DNA from: a virus
Reading direction: 5' to 3' (one strand)
Virus record (IMG/VR): IMGVR_UViG_3300025674_007494
Coordinates: 1-33,913 of that record
Length of the DNA: 33,913 nt
Shown: positions 17,794 to 25,887 of the stretch, piece by piece
Position numbering within the stretch: the first letter of the stretch is position 1
Layout of the letters: every line of letters begins with the position of its first letter
Translations under genes and position numbers: made by a program
The notes under the pieces: generated by a model
The model's input: only the letters and a program-made list of their open reading frames with translations
Told to the model about the DNA's origin: nothing
Databases searched by the model: none

Positions 17794-18444
17794 ATGGCAA
17801 ATTTAAAGATATCACAGTTAGAACAATATACGGGTAGCCCAATAGGTATGTACATTGTTGTAGATAACGCGGCGCAAGACACAACATATAAAATGTTAAG
17901 AAGTGATTTCCTAAGACCAAATGACGATTTTAGAGTAATGTATGGTCTATATTCACAAACAGGTGAAACGGGAAATATTAGCGGTACCACTGAACAAACC
18001 ATAATCGGACCAGGTATAGGTACTTTATCTGTACCTGCAAATGGTTTTACTGCAGGTGATACTTTTAAAACAACAATTAGAGGTCACCTATCTAACGCAA
18101 ATAATGATTTTAGGATAAAAGTCTATTCTGACAGTTCGGTGTTAGTTGACACTGGTTTTATAAATTATAGTACTGCGGGTGAAGAAGTTTTGATGGACTT
18201 AGACCTCGATTTTGTTGTTTCTTCAATCGGAGGTGCGGGTACTGCGTCAGTATTAACTAAGGGTAGCCTTAGAACTATTAAAAACAGTAATTTCACAGTT
18301 AATGGTTATAGTTTTGAAACACATAATACGACCAGTTTTGATACAACAGTAGATAATGTGTTAAATGTCACTATCGAGTTTGATACGGAGGCTTCGGATA
18401 CATACTTAATGACTGACTTTTTAACCTTAACTAAAGTTTATTAA
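17794..18444 (+). CDS. Fibre head-like virion protein
   Basis: The 216 aa product begins MANLKISQLEQY, the kind of short N-terminal attachment segment seen in many phage fibre or tail-spike proteins, and continues as an all-beta domain: GTTEQTIIGPGIGTLSVPANGFTAGDTF and FKTTIRGHLSNANNDFRIKVYSDSSVLVDTG (about residues 65-130), then a repeated beta pattern to VTIEFDTEASDTYLMTDFLTLTKVY. The second part has the look of a jelly-roll fibre head domain. It has its own promoter-like element and no Thr-Pro repeats. It could be the receptor-binding tip of one of the fibres nearby. Family not certain. Confidence 0.65.
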   Translation: MANLKISQLEQYTGSPIGMYIVVDNAAQDTTYKMLRSDFLRPNDDFRVMYGLYSQTGETGNISGTTEQTIIGPGIGTLSVPANGFTAGDTFKTTIRGHLSNANNDFRIKVYSDSSVLVDTGFINYSTAGEEVLMDLDLDFVVSSIGGAGTASVLTKGSLRTIKNSNFTVNGYSFETHNTTSFDTTVDNVLNVTIEFDTEASDTYLMTDFLTLTKVY

Positions 18445-18445
18445 T

Positions 18446-18799
18446 ATGGAATTTTATATTAAAAAAGATAGTGTTAATCCAATATTACTATTGGATATAG
18501 TAAATGACGGTAGAAGTGAGTCGTATAAGAATTTAAATTCAATTCTTGATAACTCAACAATTAGATTCTCAATGAAAAGGGAATCAGACGGTATTCAAAA
18601 AATATTTATGAATAATTCACATATAACCGATAAAATACAAAAGAACCCAGACGCACCTAAAGAATATTACATCTACTATAAATGGGATGAAAAAGATACA
18701 AATCAAAAAGGTAGGTATGTGGGTGAGTTTTCTATTTTAACCGAAGAAGGGGAGCTTATTGTCCCGATAAGAGAAAAGTTGTATATCAATATTGTTTGA
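18446..18799 (+). CDS. BppU-N-like protein, repeat-free paralogue
   Basis: The 117 aa product aligns along its whole length with the N-terminal domain of the 16848-17768 protein: MEFYIKKDSVNPILLLDIVND, STIRFSMKRESDG, PKEYYIYYKWDEKD and GRYVGEFSILTEEGELIVPI. It therefore looks like a free-standing copy of the BppU_N-like Ig domain, perhaps a baseplate or fibre connector. It begins 1 nt after the stop of the fibre head gene and is the last gene of the fibre cassette. Confidence 0.65.
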   Translation: MEFYIKKDSVNPILLLDIVNDGRSESYKNLNSILDNSTIRFSMKRESDGIQKIFMNNSHITDKIQKNPDAPKEYYIYYKWDEKDTNQKGRYVGEFSILTEEGELIVPIREKLYINIV

Positions 18800-18826
18800 C
18801 AAAGACGAAAATCTATTTTATATTTT
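18795..18826 (+). promoter_or_regulatory. Host-like (Bacteroidota-type) promoter for DNA polymerase
   Basis: TTTG at 18795-18798, then 20 nt, then TATATTTT (TAnnTTTT) at 18819-18826. This fits the Bacteroidota primary-sigma pattern TTTG-N19/20-TAnnTTTG except for the last base. It overlaps the end of the previous gene. No TATTTAT element lies in this leader, which suits an early gene. Confidence 0.45.
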
Positions 18827-18831
18827 AACCA

Positions 18832-18933
18832 ATGTCAAGAGTAATCACATCACAACGATGTGAGGATAATATCTCAGACGAAAAAGTTAAAATATTATGG
18901 TATCACAAGAAGAAATTGAAAAGTTCCTCTTAG
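18832..18933 (+). CDS. Possible small ORF in and over the polymerase start
   Basis: An ATG at 18832 opens a 33-codon frame beginning MSRVITSQ and ending at the TAG at 18931-18933, inside the polymerase gene in another frame. It contains the leader hairpins and covers the polymerase start codon at 18897. It could be a regulatory upstream ORF or chance; no homologue is known to me. Confidence 0.2.
   Translation: MSRVITSQRCEDNISDEKVKILWYHKKKLKSSS
18845..18876 (+). promoter_or_regulatory. Hairpins in the DNA polymerase mRNA leader
   Basis: TCACATC (18845-18851) and GATGTGA (18857-18863) form a perfect 7-bp stem with a 5-nt loop, ACAAC. A second stem, TGAGGAT / ATCTCA (18861-18867 with 18871-18876, one bulged G), shares the TGA of the first, so the two are mutually exclusive. 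They lie 20-50 nt upstream of the polymerase ATG. T4/RB69 polymerases repress their own translation by binding a leader hairpin, so an operator role is a fair guess. Confidence 0.45.
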
Positions 18934-21656
18934 GGGAGGACGAAGAAAAATATATCGTAGCGTTAGAATACGATTACCGCTCCAACAAAATTTATAAGGT
19001 TATCCAACACCCCACAAACGGTAAGCAGATTAAATCTGAATCTTTTATTCCGTTTGCATGGGTGGGGGATTTGAAGGGAAAGAAGTTTTATAACGGCTCC
19101 AAGTTTGCGCAAAAAGAGGCGATGTCCACTCATGGTATCATCATAGAAAAGTTGGACACTCGTGGTGATGAAAGAATGGAGAACGGACTTAAGTATTTGG
19201 TTAAGACCACAAAAACTTATTCAAACCTCATCAACTTTTTTAAAGGAGGTGGGTTAGACCCATGGAATAGAGAAAACTCTGATAGTATTGCGATTCTACC
19301 TCCCGTGGAACAATACTTATGTCAAAAACAAAAACGACTATTTAAAGGTTTTGAAGAATACGATGAGGTTCATAGGTTCGTATTCGATATTGAGACCACG
19401 GGTCTTGATGCCACAAAGGATAAAATCTTCCTTATCGGTATGAAAGACAATCGTGGTTTTGAAAAGGTTATCGCAGCACAAAACGAACAAGAAGAGAAAG
19501 ATATGATTGTGGAGTTTTTTAACACCATCAACTATCTCAAACCAACCCTTGTTGGTGGTTATAACTCGGCGTTTTTTGATTTTCCGTTTATCCTCACACG
19601 AGCAACCATTCTCGGTTTGAATATAGATGAGATTGCAAAAACATTAAACCCCGAAAGTCCTCTTAAACAAAAGAAGGGTATACTCAAACTCGCCAACGAG
19701 ATGGAGGATTATACCCAAACAATGATGTGGGGATACAACGTGGTAGATATTGCCCATGCAGTAAGACGAGCCCAAGCCATTAACTCTGACATCAAGAGTT
19801 GGGGTCTTAAGTACATAACCGAGTTTATTGGGGCAGAAAAAGACAATCGTGTTTATGTTAAGGGGGATAAGATTGGTAAAATCTATTTTGACAATAAGGA
19901 CTATTACTTCAACCCAAAAACAGGTAAATATAAAGAAGTGGGGACGCCAGGTACAGAAAACCTGATGGAAAGGTTTCCCGGTCATTATGAAAAGGTAAAC
20001 GGGGAATATATTATTGAGAGGTACCTCTATGACGATATTTGGGAAACCATGGTGGTGGATGAAGAATTCAATCAAGCCAACTTCCTTCTCGCAAAACTCG
20101 TTCCCACCACATACGAACGACTTTCTACTATGGGAACTGCAACACTATGGAAGATGATTATGATGTCGTGGTCATATAAACACGGACTAGCTATACCAAA
20201 GAAAGGGGACAAACGTTCATTTACAGGGGGACTCTCACGACTTTTGGCGGTTGGATACTCCACCAATGTACTTAAACTTGACTACTCGTCTCTATACCCC
20301 TCAATTCAACTCGTACATGATGTCTTCCCTAAGTGTGACGTGACAGGTGCGATGAAGAGTATGCTCAAGTATTTCCGTGATACCCGTATTAAGTATAAGA
20401 AGTTGGCCGCAGATTATTATGTGTCAGACCCAAAACTATCTTCACAATATAACCGCAAACAACTTCCGATTAAGATTTTCATTAACGCCTTCTTCGGTTC
20501 GTTATCCGCTCCACAAGTATTTCCGTGGGGTGATATGGATATGGGGGAACAAATTACGTGTACAGGCAGACAATACCTGAGACAGATGATTATGTGGTTT
20601 ATGAAACGTGGGTATCAACCCCTCGTTATGGATACGGATGGTGTTAACTTCTCGGTTCCCGAAGGTCGTGATGAACATACATATGTTGGAAAAGGACTTA
20701 ACGGTCTTGTAGAAGAAGGAAAAGAATATCGTGGTTCAGAGGCTGACGTGGCGGAATATAACGACTTGTTTATGAGGGGTGAAATGGGGTTGGATACTGA
20801 CGGACAATGGCCAGCAACGATTAATGTGGCTCGTAAAAACTACGCTCTACTTACAGATAAGGGGAAAGTAAAACTTACAGGTAATACCATTAAATCCAAG
20901 AAACTTCAGACATATGTTGCTGAATTTTTGGACTCAGGACTTCGTATGTTGTTGGATGGTAAAGGACAAGAGTTTTTGGACTCTTACTATGAGTACGTGG
21001 GTAAACTATATAACAAAGAGATACCTATTGCAAAGATTGCAAACAAGGCTCGTGTAAAACAAACTATTGACGAATATAAAGTTCATATTACAAAAAGAAC
21101 AAAGTCGGGTTCATTTATGTCTCGTCAAGCACATATGGAACTTGCTCTCGCAAACAATCTTAATGTGGGTTTGGGTGATACCATATATTATGTGAATAAT
21201 GGTACCCGTAAGTCACACGGTGACGTGCAAAAGAGAAAAGATGAGGTTATAATTAATTGTTATCACGTAGATGAAAAGGAAATAGAAAACAACCCCGATA
21301 AGCTTGGCGAATATAATGTCCCACGGTATATAACCGCATTTAACAAACGTATTGAACCTCTGTTGGTCGTATTCTCTCCTGATATACGTGATGAAATTTT
21401 GATTGAAGACCCTGCAAATAGACCTTTCTTTACTAAGACTCAAACTATGTTGGTTAGGGGTTTTCCGAGAAAGGACGGTGACCAAGATACTTTAGATGAG
21501 GTTTTAACCTTATCAGATACTGAACAAGTGTTTTGGAATTCTGTGGGGATTGACCCATACTATATGTACGTGGACAATACTATGGACTTAGTTAATGAAG
21601 ACTACGTAAAAAAGAATAAAACTATTATGAATTCTTTAGTCCATCAGACGACATAA
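18897..21656 (+). CDS. Family B DNA polymerase with 3'-5' exonuclease
   Basis: The 919 aa product has all expected blocks, close in length to T4 gp43. The exonuclease part has Exo I FDIETTG (D164, E166) and Exo II GGYNSAFFDFPF (D228). The polymerase part has motif A KLDYSSLYPSIQ (D462), motif B KIFINAFFGS (K526, N530) and motif C VMDTDGVNF (D579, D581). Motif C ends in DTDG instead of the usual DTDS, and motif B has NAFFG where NSxYG is common; both keep the catalytic carboxylates and lysine. It replicates the phage genome. Codon use is unlike the neighbours: more CGT, CTC and GCC/ACC and less AGA/TTA. The gene has its own leader with hairpins and a host-like promoter. Its 3' end overlaps the convergent minus gene by 32 bp. 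Confidence 0.95.
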   Translation: MVSQEEIEKFLLGEDEEKYIVALEYDYRSNKIYKVIQHPTNGKQIKSESFIPFAWVGDLKGKKFYNGSKFAQKEAMSTHGIIIEKLDTRGDERMENGLKYLVKTTKTYSNLINFFKGGGLDPWNRENSDSIAILPPVEQYLCQKQKRLFKGFEEYDEVHRFVFDIETTGLDATKDKIFLIGMKDNRGFEKVIAAQNEQEEKDMIVEFFNTINYLKPTLVGGYNSAFFDFPFILTRATILGLNIDEIAKTLNPESPLKQKKGILKLANEMEDYTQTMMWGYNVVDIAHAVRRAQAINSDIKSWGLKYITEFIGAEKDNRVYVKGDKIGKIYFDNKDYYFNPKTGKYKEVGTPGTENLMERFPGHYEKVNGEYIIERYLYDDIWETMVVDEEFNQANFLLAKLVPTTYERLSTMGTATLWKMIMMSWSYKHGLAIPKKGDKRSFTGGLSRLLAVGYSTNVLKLDYSSLYPSIQLVHDVFPKCDVTGAMKSMLKYFRDTRIKYKKLAADYYVSDPKLSSQYNRKQLPIKIFINAFFGSLSAPQVFPWGDMDMGEQITCTGRQYLRQMIMWFMKRGYQPLVMDTDGVNFSVPEGRDEHTYVGKGLNGLVEEGKEYRGSEADVAEYNDLFMRGEMGLDTDGQWPATINVARKNYALLTDKGKVKLTGNTIKSKKLQTYVAEFLDSGLRMLLDGKGQEFLDSYYEYVGKLYNKEIPIAKIANKARVKQTIDEYKVHITKRTKSGSFMSRQAHMELALANNLNVGLGDTIYYVNNGTRKSHGDVQKRKDEVIINCYHVDEKEIENNPDKLGEYNVPRYITAFNKRIEPLLVVFSPDIRDEILIEDPANRPFFTKTQTMLVRGFPRKDGDQDTLDEVLTLSDTEQVFWNSVGIDPYYMYVDNTMDLVNEDYVKKNKTIMNSLVHQTT

Positions 21657-21957
21657 TATACCAATAACCTTTCATATATCTTAATTCTATAGAAGCACCT
21701 TTTTGTAGTTCTATTTCATTAAATTCTTCATCAATGTCTTCGTTTGATGTGATTAGAACATCTGTCATTGCTTTTATTGTTGTATGGTCTGTTGTTGACG
21801 AGTTAAGAGTGATTGTACAATAATCTACTCCCCTAACTATTAATGCGTCTTCTCCGTTTGTAGTATAATTTTCGGTTTCTATTATTGCACATTCAGAAGT
21901 TTTTACCTCTTTACCATTTATAAATTTTGTAGTAGGTACTGATTTAAAAATTGCCAT
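21625..21957 (-). CDS. Small virion-type protein of unknown role
   Basis: The 110 aa product is beta-rich: SECAIIETENYTTNGEDALIVRGVDYCTITLNSSTTDHTTIKAMTDVLI (about residues 21-69), then ELQKGASIELRYMKGYWYIMSSDGLK at the end. Closing with a Trp-Tyr-Ile strand after a GASIELRY strand is common in small phage fibre or decoration domains with repeated beta structure. It follows the gp13-like neck gene by 1 nt and is the last gene of this minus-strand unit; its last 32 bp overlap the 3' end of the polymerase gene on the other strand. Function unknown. Confidence 0.55.
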   Translation of the reverse strand: MAIFKSVPTTKFINGKEVKTSECAIIETENYTTNGEDALIVRGVDYCTITLNSSTTDHTTIKAMTDVLITSNEDIDEEFNEIELQKGASIELRYMKGYWYIMSSDGLKNS

Positions 21958-21958
21958 A

Positions 21959-23071
21959 TTAAATAGTATAAAATTGTCTTGGGAACGCCCTATATTGTAG
22001 GGATTTATTAAGATTTTCAGCCTCAGTTGCTTGTCTTTCCATCATTTTTTCAGGTCTAAGTCTTTCTAATCTTTGTGTTAACTCTTCGACTAGTTTTGAC
22101 TTTTCGTCTTTTGATTCTGTGAGTAATGAATCATATTCTAATTGTATTTCAGAGTCTGGTGTTTTTAAATTACCTTGATATTTTCCTCTTACTCTACCTA
22201 AAGATTCTTTAACATAAGCGGTAAACCATCTTCTAACCCATGTCTGTCCTGGTGAGTTTATCTCATCCCATTTCATTTCATCTATAGGTATATCTGAAGG
22301 TAGTTTTACTATGTCAGGGTTTTCGGCCAAACAAGAATCTCTATCATCTGTTTCATAATACCAATACCAAACTTTGTATTGATTATACTGAATATTACCA
22401 AAATCAAATTTACCTCCAGGTACATTCATAAGATGAAGTGCTTTTTTACCATCGGGTAGCGCAGTAACTCTATAAGTTAATTCTCCTGAAATTATTCTTC
22501 TTTTAATATTAATATCTTGCATTCTAAGAAGAATATCAAAAGCGGGTGTAATAAAATAATTACCCATCGTTCCCATTTGGGAGAATCCTGCCGCCCCTCC
22601 TAAACCAATACCACCAAACCCACCAAATCCACCCATAAATGGGTCAAAGAATGCTGCGTCTAATTCTGAACGACTAAACCAAAGAAGTTCATTTAATTCC
22701 CTTCCTTTTGGAATTTCATAAATTTGTTGTCCTGGTACTAAATCAATATAGTCCTTTTTTAACACTGAGTCTCCACCTGCTTGTAGTCCAACAATCTTAG
22801 AATATGCGTATGTATACTGTGTTTCCCAATCTAAACTTCTTGTTACAAATGCTCTTGTAAGTGACTGCTCGTCTAAATTAAGACCGTATAAAGATGTCCA
22901 TTGTGATTCTATTAACCAATCATTTACATATTGGGCGTAATCTTGAATAGAAAGTTCTAATAAAGAATCTAACATTTCATCTGTTATCTCTACACTTCTA
23001 ATTGGTGCCCCTAACAAATGTTTTATTCTTGTATATAACTTGCTTCTTTGTGGTTCGTTAATTACTGACAT
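21959..23071 (-). CDS. Neck protein, T4 gp13-like
   Basis: The 370 aa product has the outline of T4-type head-completion neck protein gp13: LYTRIKHLLGAPIRSVEITDEMLDSLLELSIQDYAQYV (about residues 12-49), a DLVPGQQIYEIPKG strand (about 110-123), and GQTWVRRWFTAYVKESLGRVRGKY (about 278-301) followed by a charged coiled coil (LLTESKDEKSKLVEELTQRLERL). A Gly-rich loop, GGFGGFGGIGLGG (about 146-158), is an unusual insert, and the protein is longer than T4 gp13 (309 aa). gp13 closes the filled head and joins it to gp14 and the tail. A TATTTAT element lies 14 nt before the ATG in the sense orientation. Confidence 0.7.
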   Translation of the reverse strand: MSVINEPQRSKLYTRIKHLLGAPIRSVEITDEMLDSLLELSIQDYAQYVNDWLIESQWTSLYGLNLDEQSLTRAFVTRSLDWETQYTYAYSKIVGLQAGGDSVLKKDYIDLVPGQQIYEIPKGRELNELLWFSRSELDAAFFDPFMGGFGGFGGIGLGGAAGFSQMGTMGNYFITPAFDILLRMQDINIKRRIISGELTYRVTALPDGKKALHLMNVPGGKFDFGNIQYNQYKVWYWYYETDDRDSCLAENPDIVKLPSDIPIDEMKWDEINSPGQTWVRRWFTAYVKESLGRVRGKYQGNLKTPDSEIQLEYDSLLTESKDEKSKLVEELTQRLERLRPEKMMERQATEAENLNKSLQYRAFPRQFYTI

Positions 23072-23085
23072 ACGACATTTTATTA

Positions 23086-23092
23086 ATAAATA
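23086..23092 (-). promoter_or_regulatory. Late-promoter-like TATTTAT element for the neck gene
   Basis: On the minus strand it reads GATATTTATTAATAAAAT, 14 nt before the ATG at 23071, in the 36-nt gap after the helicase stop codon. It would allow late expression of the neck gene separately from the helicase. Confidence 0.55.
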
Positions 23093-23107
23093 TCAATAAA
23101 ACAATAA

Positions 23108-24862
23108 TTATCTGTTATTACTAATTAGGTTAAGTATTTCCTCCATAACATCACCTTTTCCTTCGTTATCTCCCATAACGGTCTCAAAGATATTCTTTTT
23201 CTTTGATAGTATGTCGTAGATGATGCCCTCTATAGTATTTTCAAAGATTGGATAATATACTGAAACGGAAAATTTTTGTCCATATCTATACGCTCGGTCT
23301 TCCGCTTGTGAGTGGTCTGAAGGTACAAAAGATAAATCATTCATTATAACGGCTTCTGCCGCTGTTAATGTAATACCTACACCCGCCGCTTTTAGATTTC
23401 CAACAAAAACTTTAATTTTATCGTTGTTTTGAAATTCATCAACAGAATGTTGTCTTTGTGGTTTTGACATCTTACCGTCAAGTTTTACCGATTCTTTACC
23501 AAAATGGTCATTTATTTTATTAAGGGTATCTGTAAAATTTGTGAATATAATTACTTTTTTTCCTTGGTCTATAATGTTTTGTGCAATCTCAATCGTGTCC
23601 TTAATCTTTTCTTCGGCAATTACTTGACGAACTTTCATTAGCTTTGAAAACTGAATTGTGAGTGATGACGACTCTTCTGATGAATTATACCAATCATAGT
23701 ACTCACCCATCAACTTTTTATATTCTTTTGATTTTGTTCTCAGATATACGGGTGTTAAAATCTTTTCAGGTAAATCTAAAATATCTTCTTTTAACCTTCT
23801 CAAAACCTGCGGTTTTGTTCGGTCTCGGAGTTCTTCAAGGTTGGATGCTCCTGTGACATTCCAAACCTTTTTCGCTCCGACACTAAACTGATATCCCGCA
23901 CAATATCTAATCGCATATGCCATCCAATTATCTGCGACGGGTGAGTCAACCAAATCCAAAAGGTTGTAGTAATTCATCGGTCGTGAAGTCATTGGTGTTC
24001 CTGTCAATAACCAAACCTTACCGACTTTTTTTGCAATGTCATTACCTATTTTTGTTCTTGCCGCTTTTACGTTTTGTATATAATGTGCTTCGTCCATAAC
24101 CACCAAATCAAAACCATAATTTAAAATGTCTGATTTTTCAGGGTGTTTTGGGTCATGGAAGTTTTTAAGTATATCGTAGTTAATTATTGTATAATCTGAG
24201 GGCTCCCAATTCTTTCCTTCAATAATCGAAACCTCTTTATCGGTGTAATTTGAAATTTCTCTTTGCCAATTAATTTTTAATGATGCAGGACAAATAATCA
24301 AAGTTTTTTCTGCACCACTTTCTAATGATGCAATAACAGTAGATGTGGTTTTACCCAAACCCATATCATCTGCCAAAATATATTTGTCATTTCCTACAAG
24401 TTTTTCTATTGCCTCTTTTTGGTGTTCTAACGGAGGCCTATGAGAATATTTTGAATAGTCTATTTTAACTTCTCGTTGAGTATTTTTTTGTAGTGCGACT
24501 TTTGGCAACCATATGTCCGATAATTCTTGTGACTCAAATAGTTTTCCCCATATATGGTATGACTTTTCTTTTTCTACCAAAAGTTTTTCAATATAAATTT
24601 TTTCGGGTTTTTTAGTGAGAAGTTTATCGTCCATAAGTTTTTGTCCAAAGTAACTATCCAATTCAACCCACTTTCTTGCAATTTTTGGGGTAGTGTCTTT
24701 AAACTTTAAAATATAGTCTGCTTGAGCACGAGTAAGTTTAAAATGATTAAACTTTTTCATTTTACCTTTTAACCGAAGGATATAATTATTATACCCTTCA
24801 TATTCTTCGAGAACACGAAGAGCCCTAACTTCAGGCAAGTTATTTAAACTTTTATTTTCCAA
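23108..24862 (-). CDS. SNF2-type SF2 DNA helicase / translocase
   Basis: The 584 aa product has a complete SF2 core: Q-like LEHQKEAIEKL (145-155), Walker A DDMGLGKT (165-172), motif Ia TLIICPASL, Walker B DEAH (257-260), motif III LLTGTP (285-290), KVIIFTNFTDTL (436-447), and motif VI QAEDRAYRYGQ (519-529), the SNF2 signature (compare Q-x2-DRAHRIGQ). The short spacing and lack of chromatin domains resemble SMARCAL1-like annealing translocases. In T4, UvsW has a comparable fork-remodelling job. Start is taken at TTG (24862-24860), 7 nt after a TATTTAA variant box (24870-24876); the next in-frame ATG would remove 34 residues. Codon use again looks less AT-biased than in the virion genes. Confidence 0.88.
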   Translation of the reverse strand: MENKSLNNLPEVRALRVLEEYEGYNNYILRLKGKMKKFNHFKLTRAQADYILKFKDTTPKIARKWVELDSYFGQKLMDDKLLTKKPEKIYIEKLLVEKEKSYHIWGKLFESQELSDIWLPKVALQKNTQREVKIDYSKYSHRPPLEHQKEAIEKLVGNDKYILADDMGLGKTTSTVIASLESGAEKTLIICPASLKINWQREISNYTDKEVSIIEGKNWEPSDYTIINYDILKNFHDPKHPEKSDILNYGFDLVVMDEAHYIQNVKAARTKIGNDIAKKVGKVWLLTGTPMTSRPMNYYNLLDLVDSPVADNWMAYAIRYCAGYQFSVGAKKVWNVTGASNLEELRDRTKPQVLRRLKEDILDLPEKILTPVYLRTKSKEYKKLMGEYYDWYNSSEESSSLTIQFSKLMKVRQVIAEEKIKDTIEIAQNIIDQGKKVIIFTNFTDTLNKINDHFGKESVKLDGKMSKPQRQHSVDEFQNNDKIKVFVGNLKAAGVGITLTAAEAVIMNDLSFVPSDHSQAEDRAYRYGQKFSVSVYYPIFENTIEGIIYDILSKKKNIFETVMGDNEGKGDVMEEILNLISNNR

Positions 24863-24869
24863 TTGGTAC

Positions 24870-24876
24870 TTAAATA
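24870..24876 (-). promoter_or_regulatory. Variant TATTTAA element upstream of the helicase
   Basis: Reads AGTATTTAAG on the minus strand, 7 nt before the assumed TTG start. One base off the common element; weak by itself, but it faces the copy at 24902-24908 as in the other divergent pairs. Confidence 0.25.
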
Positions 24877-24901
24877 CTACTAAATATAATAAATTTCTGA
24901 A

Positions 24902-24908
24902 TATTTAT
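24902..24908 (+). promoter_or_regulatory. Late-promoter-like TATTTAT element with minimal leader
   Basis: AATATTTATCAATA followed at once by the ATG at 24914; only 5 nt separate box and start. If the box is a -10 element, transcription would begin at or after the A of ATG, so the mRNA would be leaderless. Confidence 0.5.
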
Positions 24909-24913
24909 CAATA

Positions 24914-25429
24914 ATGACACAAAGAAAGGTACCAATTACGAGACTAAATAAATTCTTCAGTGGTGAAGATTTTGAATTAGATATTGCTATGGGTCGTGAG
25001 TGGCTTGAAGGTGATATGAATTTTACTTTAGTTTTATATAAGGTCGATAGACAAAAAACTAAGACGGATGACGTATACGGTGAAACAGTTGAAGATGGGA
25101 TTAAGTTCCACCCTCCTGTTGAGTTTCGTGGATATGTTCAAATAGAGCAACCTGAAAACCAAGACTATGGTCAGAGTCGTATGACACAAATGGAACCTGG
25201 TAATTTAAAGGTAGGTGTTTATCAAGACTCTTTGGATGAACTTGGTATTGACATCGATTATGGTGATTATATTGGTTACTACGAAACTGAGTCTCGTGTT
25301 AGATATTACACAGTTGTTAATGATGGACGTGTTGTTAGTGATAACAAACATACTTATGGTGGATACAAGTCTTTTTATAGAAGTATTGTTGCGTCACCAG
25401 TAAACGATAATGAATTCAGAGGATTATGA
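24914..25429 (+). CDS. Probable neck protein, T4 gp14-like
   Basis: The 171 aa product is soluble and beta-rich: LDIAMGREWLEGDMNFTLVLYKVDRQKTKTDDVYGET (about residues 23-59) and GVYQDSLDELGIDIDYGDYIGYYETESRVRYYTVVND (about 98-134). The last part, with a G-D-Y-I step followed by a tyrosine-rich strand ending in a V-x-D turn, resembles the region of T4 gp14 around EGDLIYFP...FEINWVEP. Its position just before the gp15-like gene and near the gp13-like gene matches the T4 order 13-14-15. gp14 completes the neck after DNA packaging. It is shorter than T4 gp14 (256 aa). It overlaps the next gene by 4 nt. Confidence 0.5.
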   Translation: MTQRKVPITRLNKFFSGEDFELDIAMGREWLEGDMNFTLVLYKVDRQKTKTDDVYGETVEDGIKFHPPVEFRGYVQIEQPENQDYGQSRMTQMEPGNLKVGVYQDSLDELGIDIDYGDYIGYYETESRVRYYTVVNDGRVVSDNKHTYGGYKSFYRSIVASPVNDNEFRGL

Positions 25430-25887
25430 ATAGAAAACTTATAAAAGAAATCAGTAAGATGAAATCCCAAATGGGTTTAATTAAAGAAGATATTGGCGAA
25501 GAACTATTAGGTCTTCGTGTTATGGTATATTATAATTTACACAAACATACTTTTTCTGTAACCTACAATGGTAGAGTTGTTTTATATGCCGATTATGTTA
25601 AACTAAAGAACGTCGAATTTAGAGTAAGAGAGGGGGGTAAGGAAAAAGTGAGACAAGAAATGAGAAAAAATGTACACGCCTTTGTTATCGGTGATTTAGT
25701 CGACTACTGTCAGTATCCGTGTGAAAATATGCCGCCTGAAACTAATGATAAAGTAATTACATATAATCCATACAAATATGATTCATTTGTTAGAAAAGAC
25801 ACTGAAGAGCCGGTATATAAGGCAAATGAGATTGATATGATTAATACAAAAAATAAAATTTTCCATATTAACGAGATTGTTGAGTAA
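25426..25887 (+). CDS. Conserved phage protein with KNVHAFV block
   Basis: The 153 aa product contains LRVMVYYNLHKHTFSVTYNGRVVLYADYVKLKNVEFRVREGG (about residues 29-70) and KVRQEMRKNVHAFVIGDL (about 73-90). A block of the form NLHK...S(V/I) ... V.L.N..F.V...G...V..E.RKNVHAFV is familiar to me from uncharacterised proteins in several large phages, but no function is known. It overlaps the gp14-like gene (ATGA) and the gp15-like gene (one base), so it is translated with the neck and tail-terminator genes. It is not part of the T4 neck set and may be a cargo gene. Confidence 0.6.
   Translation: MNRKLIKEISKMKSQMGLIKEDIGEELLGLRVMVYYNLHKHTFSVTYNGRVVLYADYVKLKNVEFRVREGGKEKVRQEMRKNVHAFVIGDLVDYCQYPCENMPPETNDKVITYNPYKYDSFVRKDTEEPVYKANEIDMINTKNKIFHINEIVE

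Noticed and set aside
19644-20075. 143-codon minus-strand frame within the polymerase gene
   Set aside because: Shadow of the well-supported polymerase coding sequence; no start context or recognisable domain.
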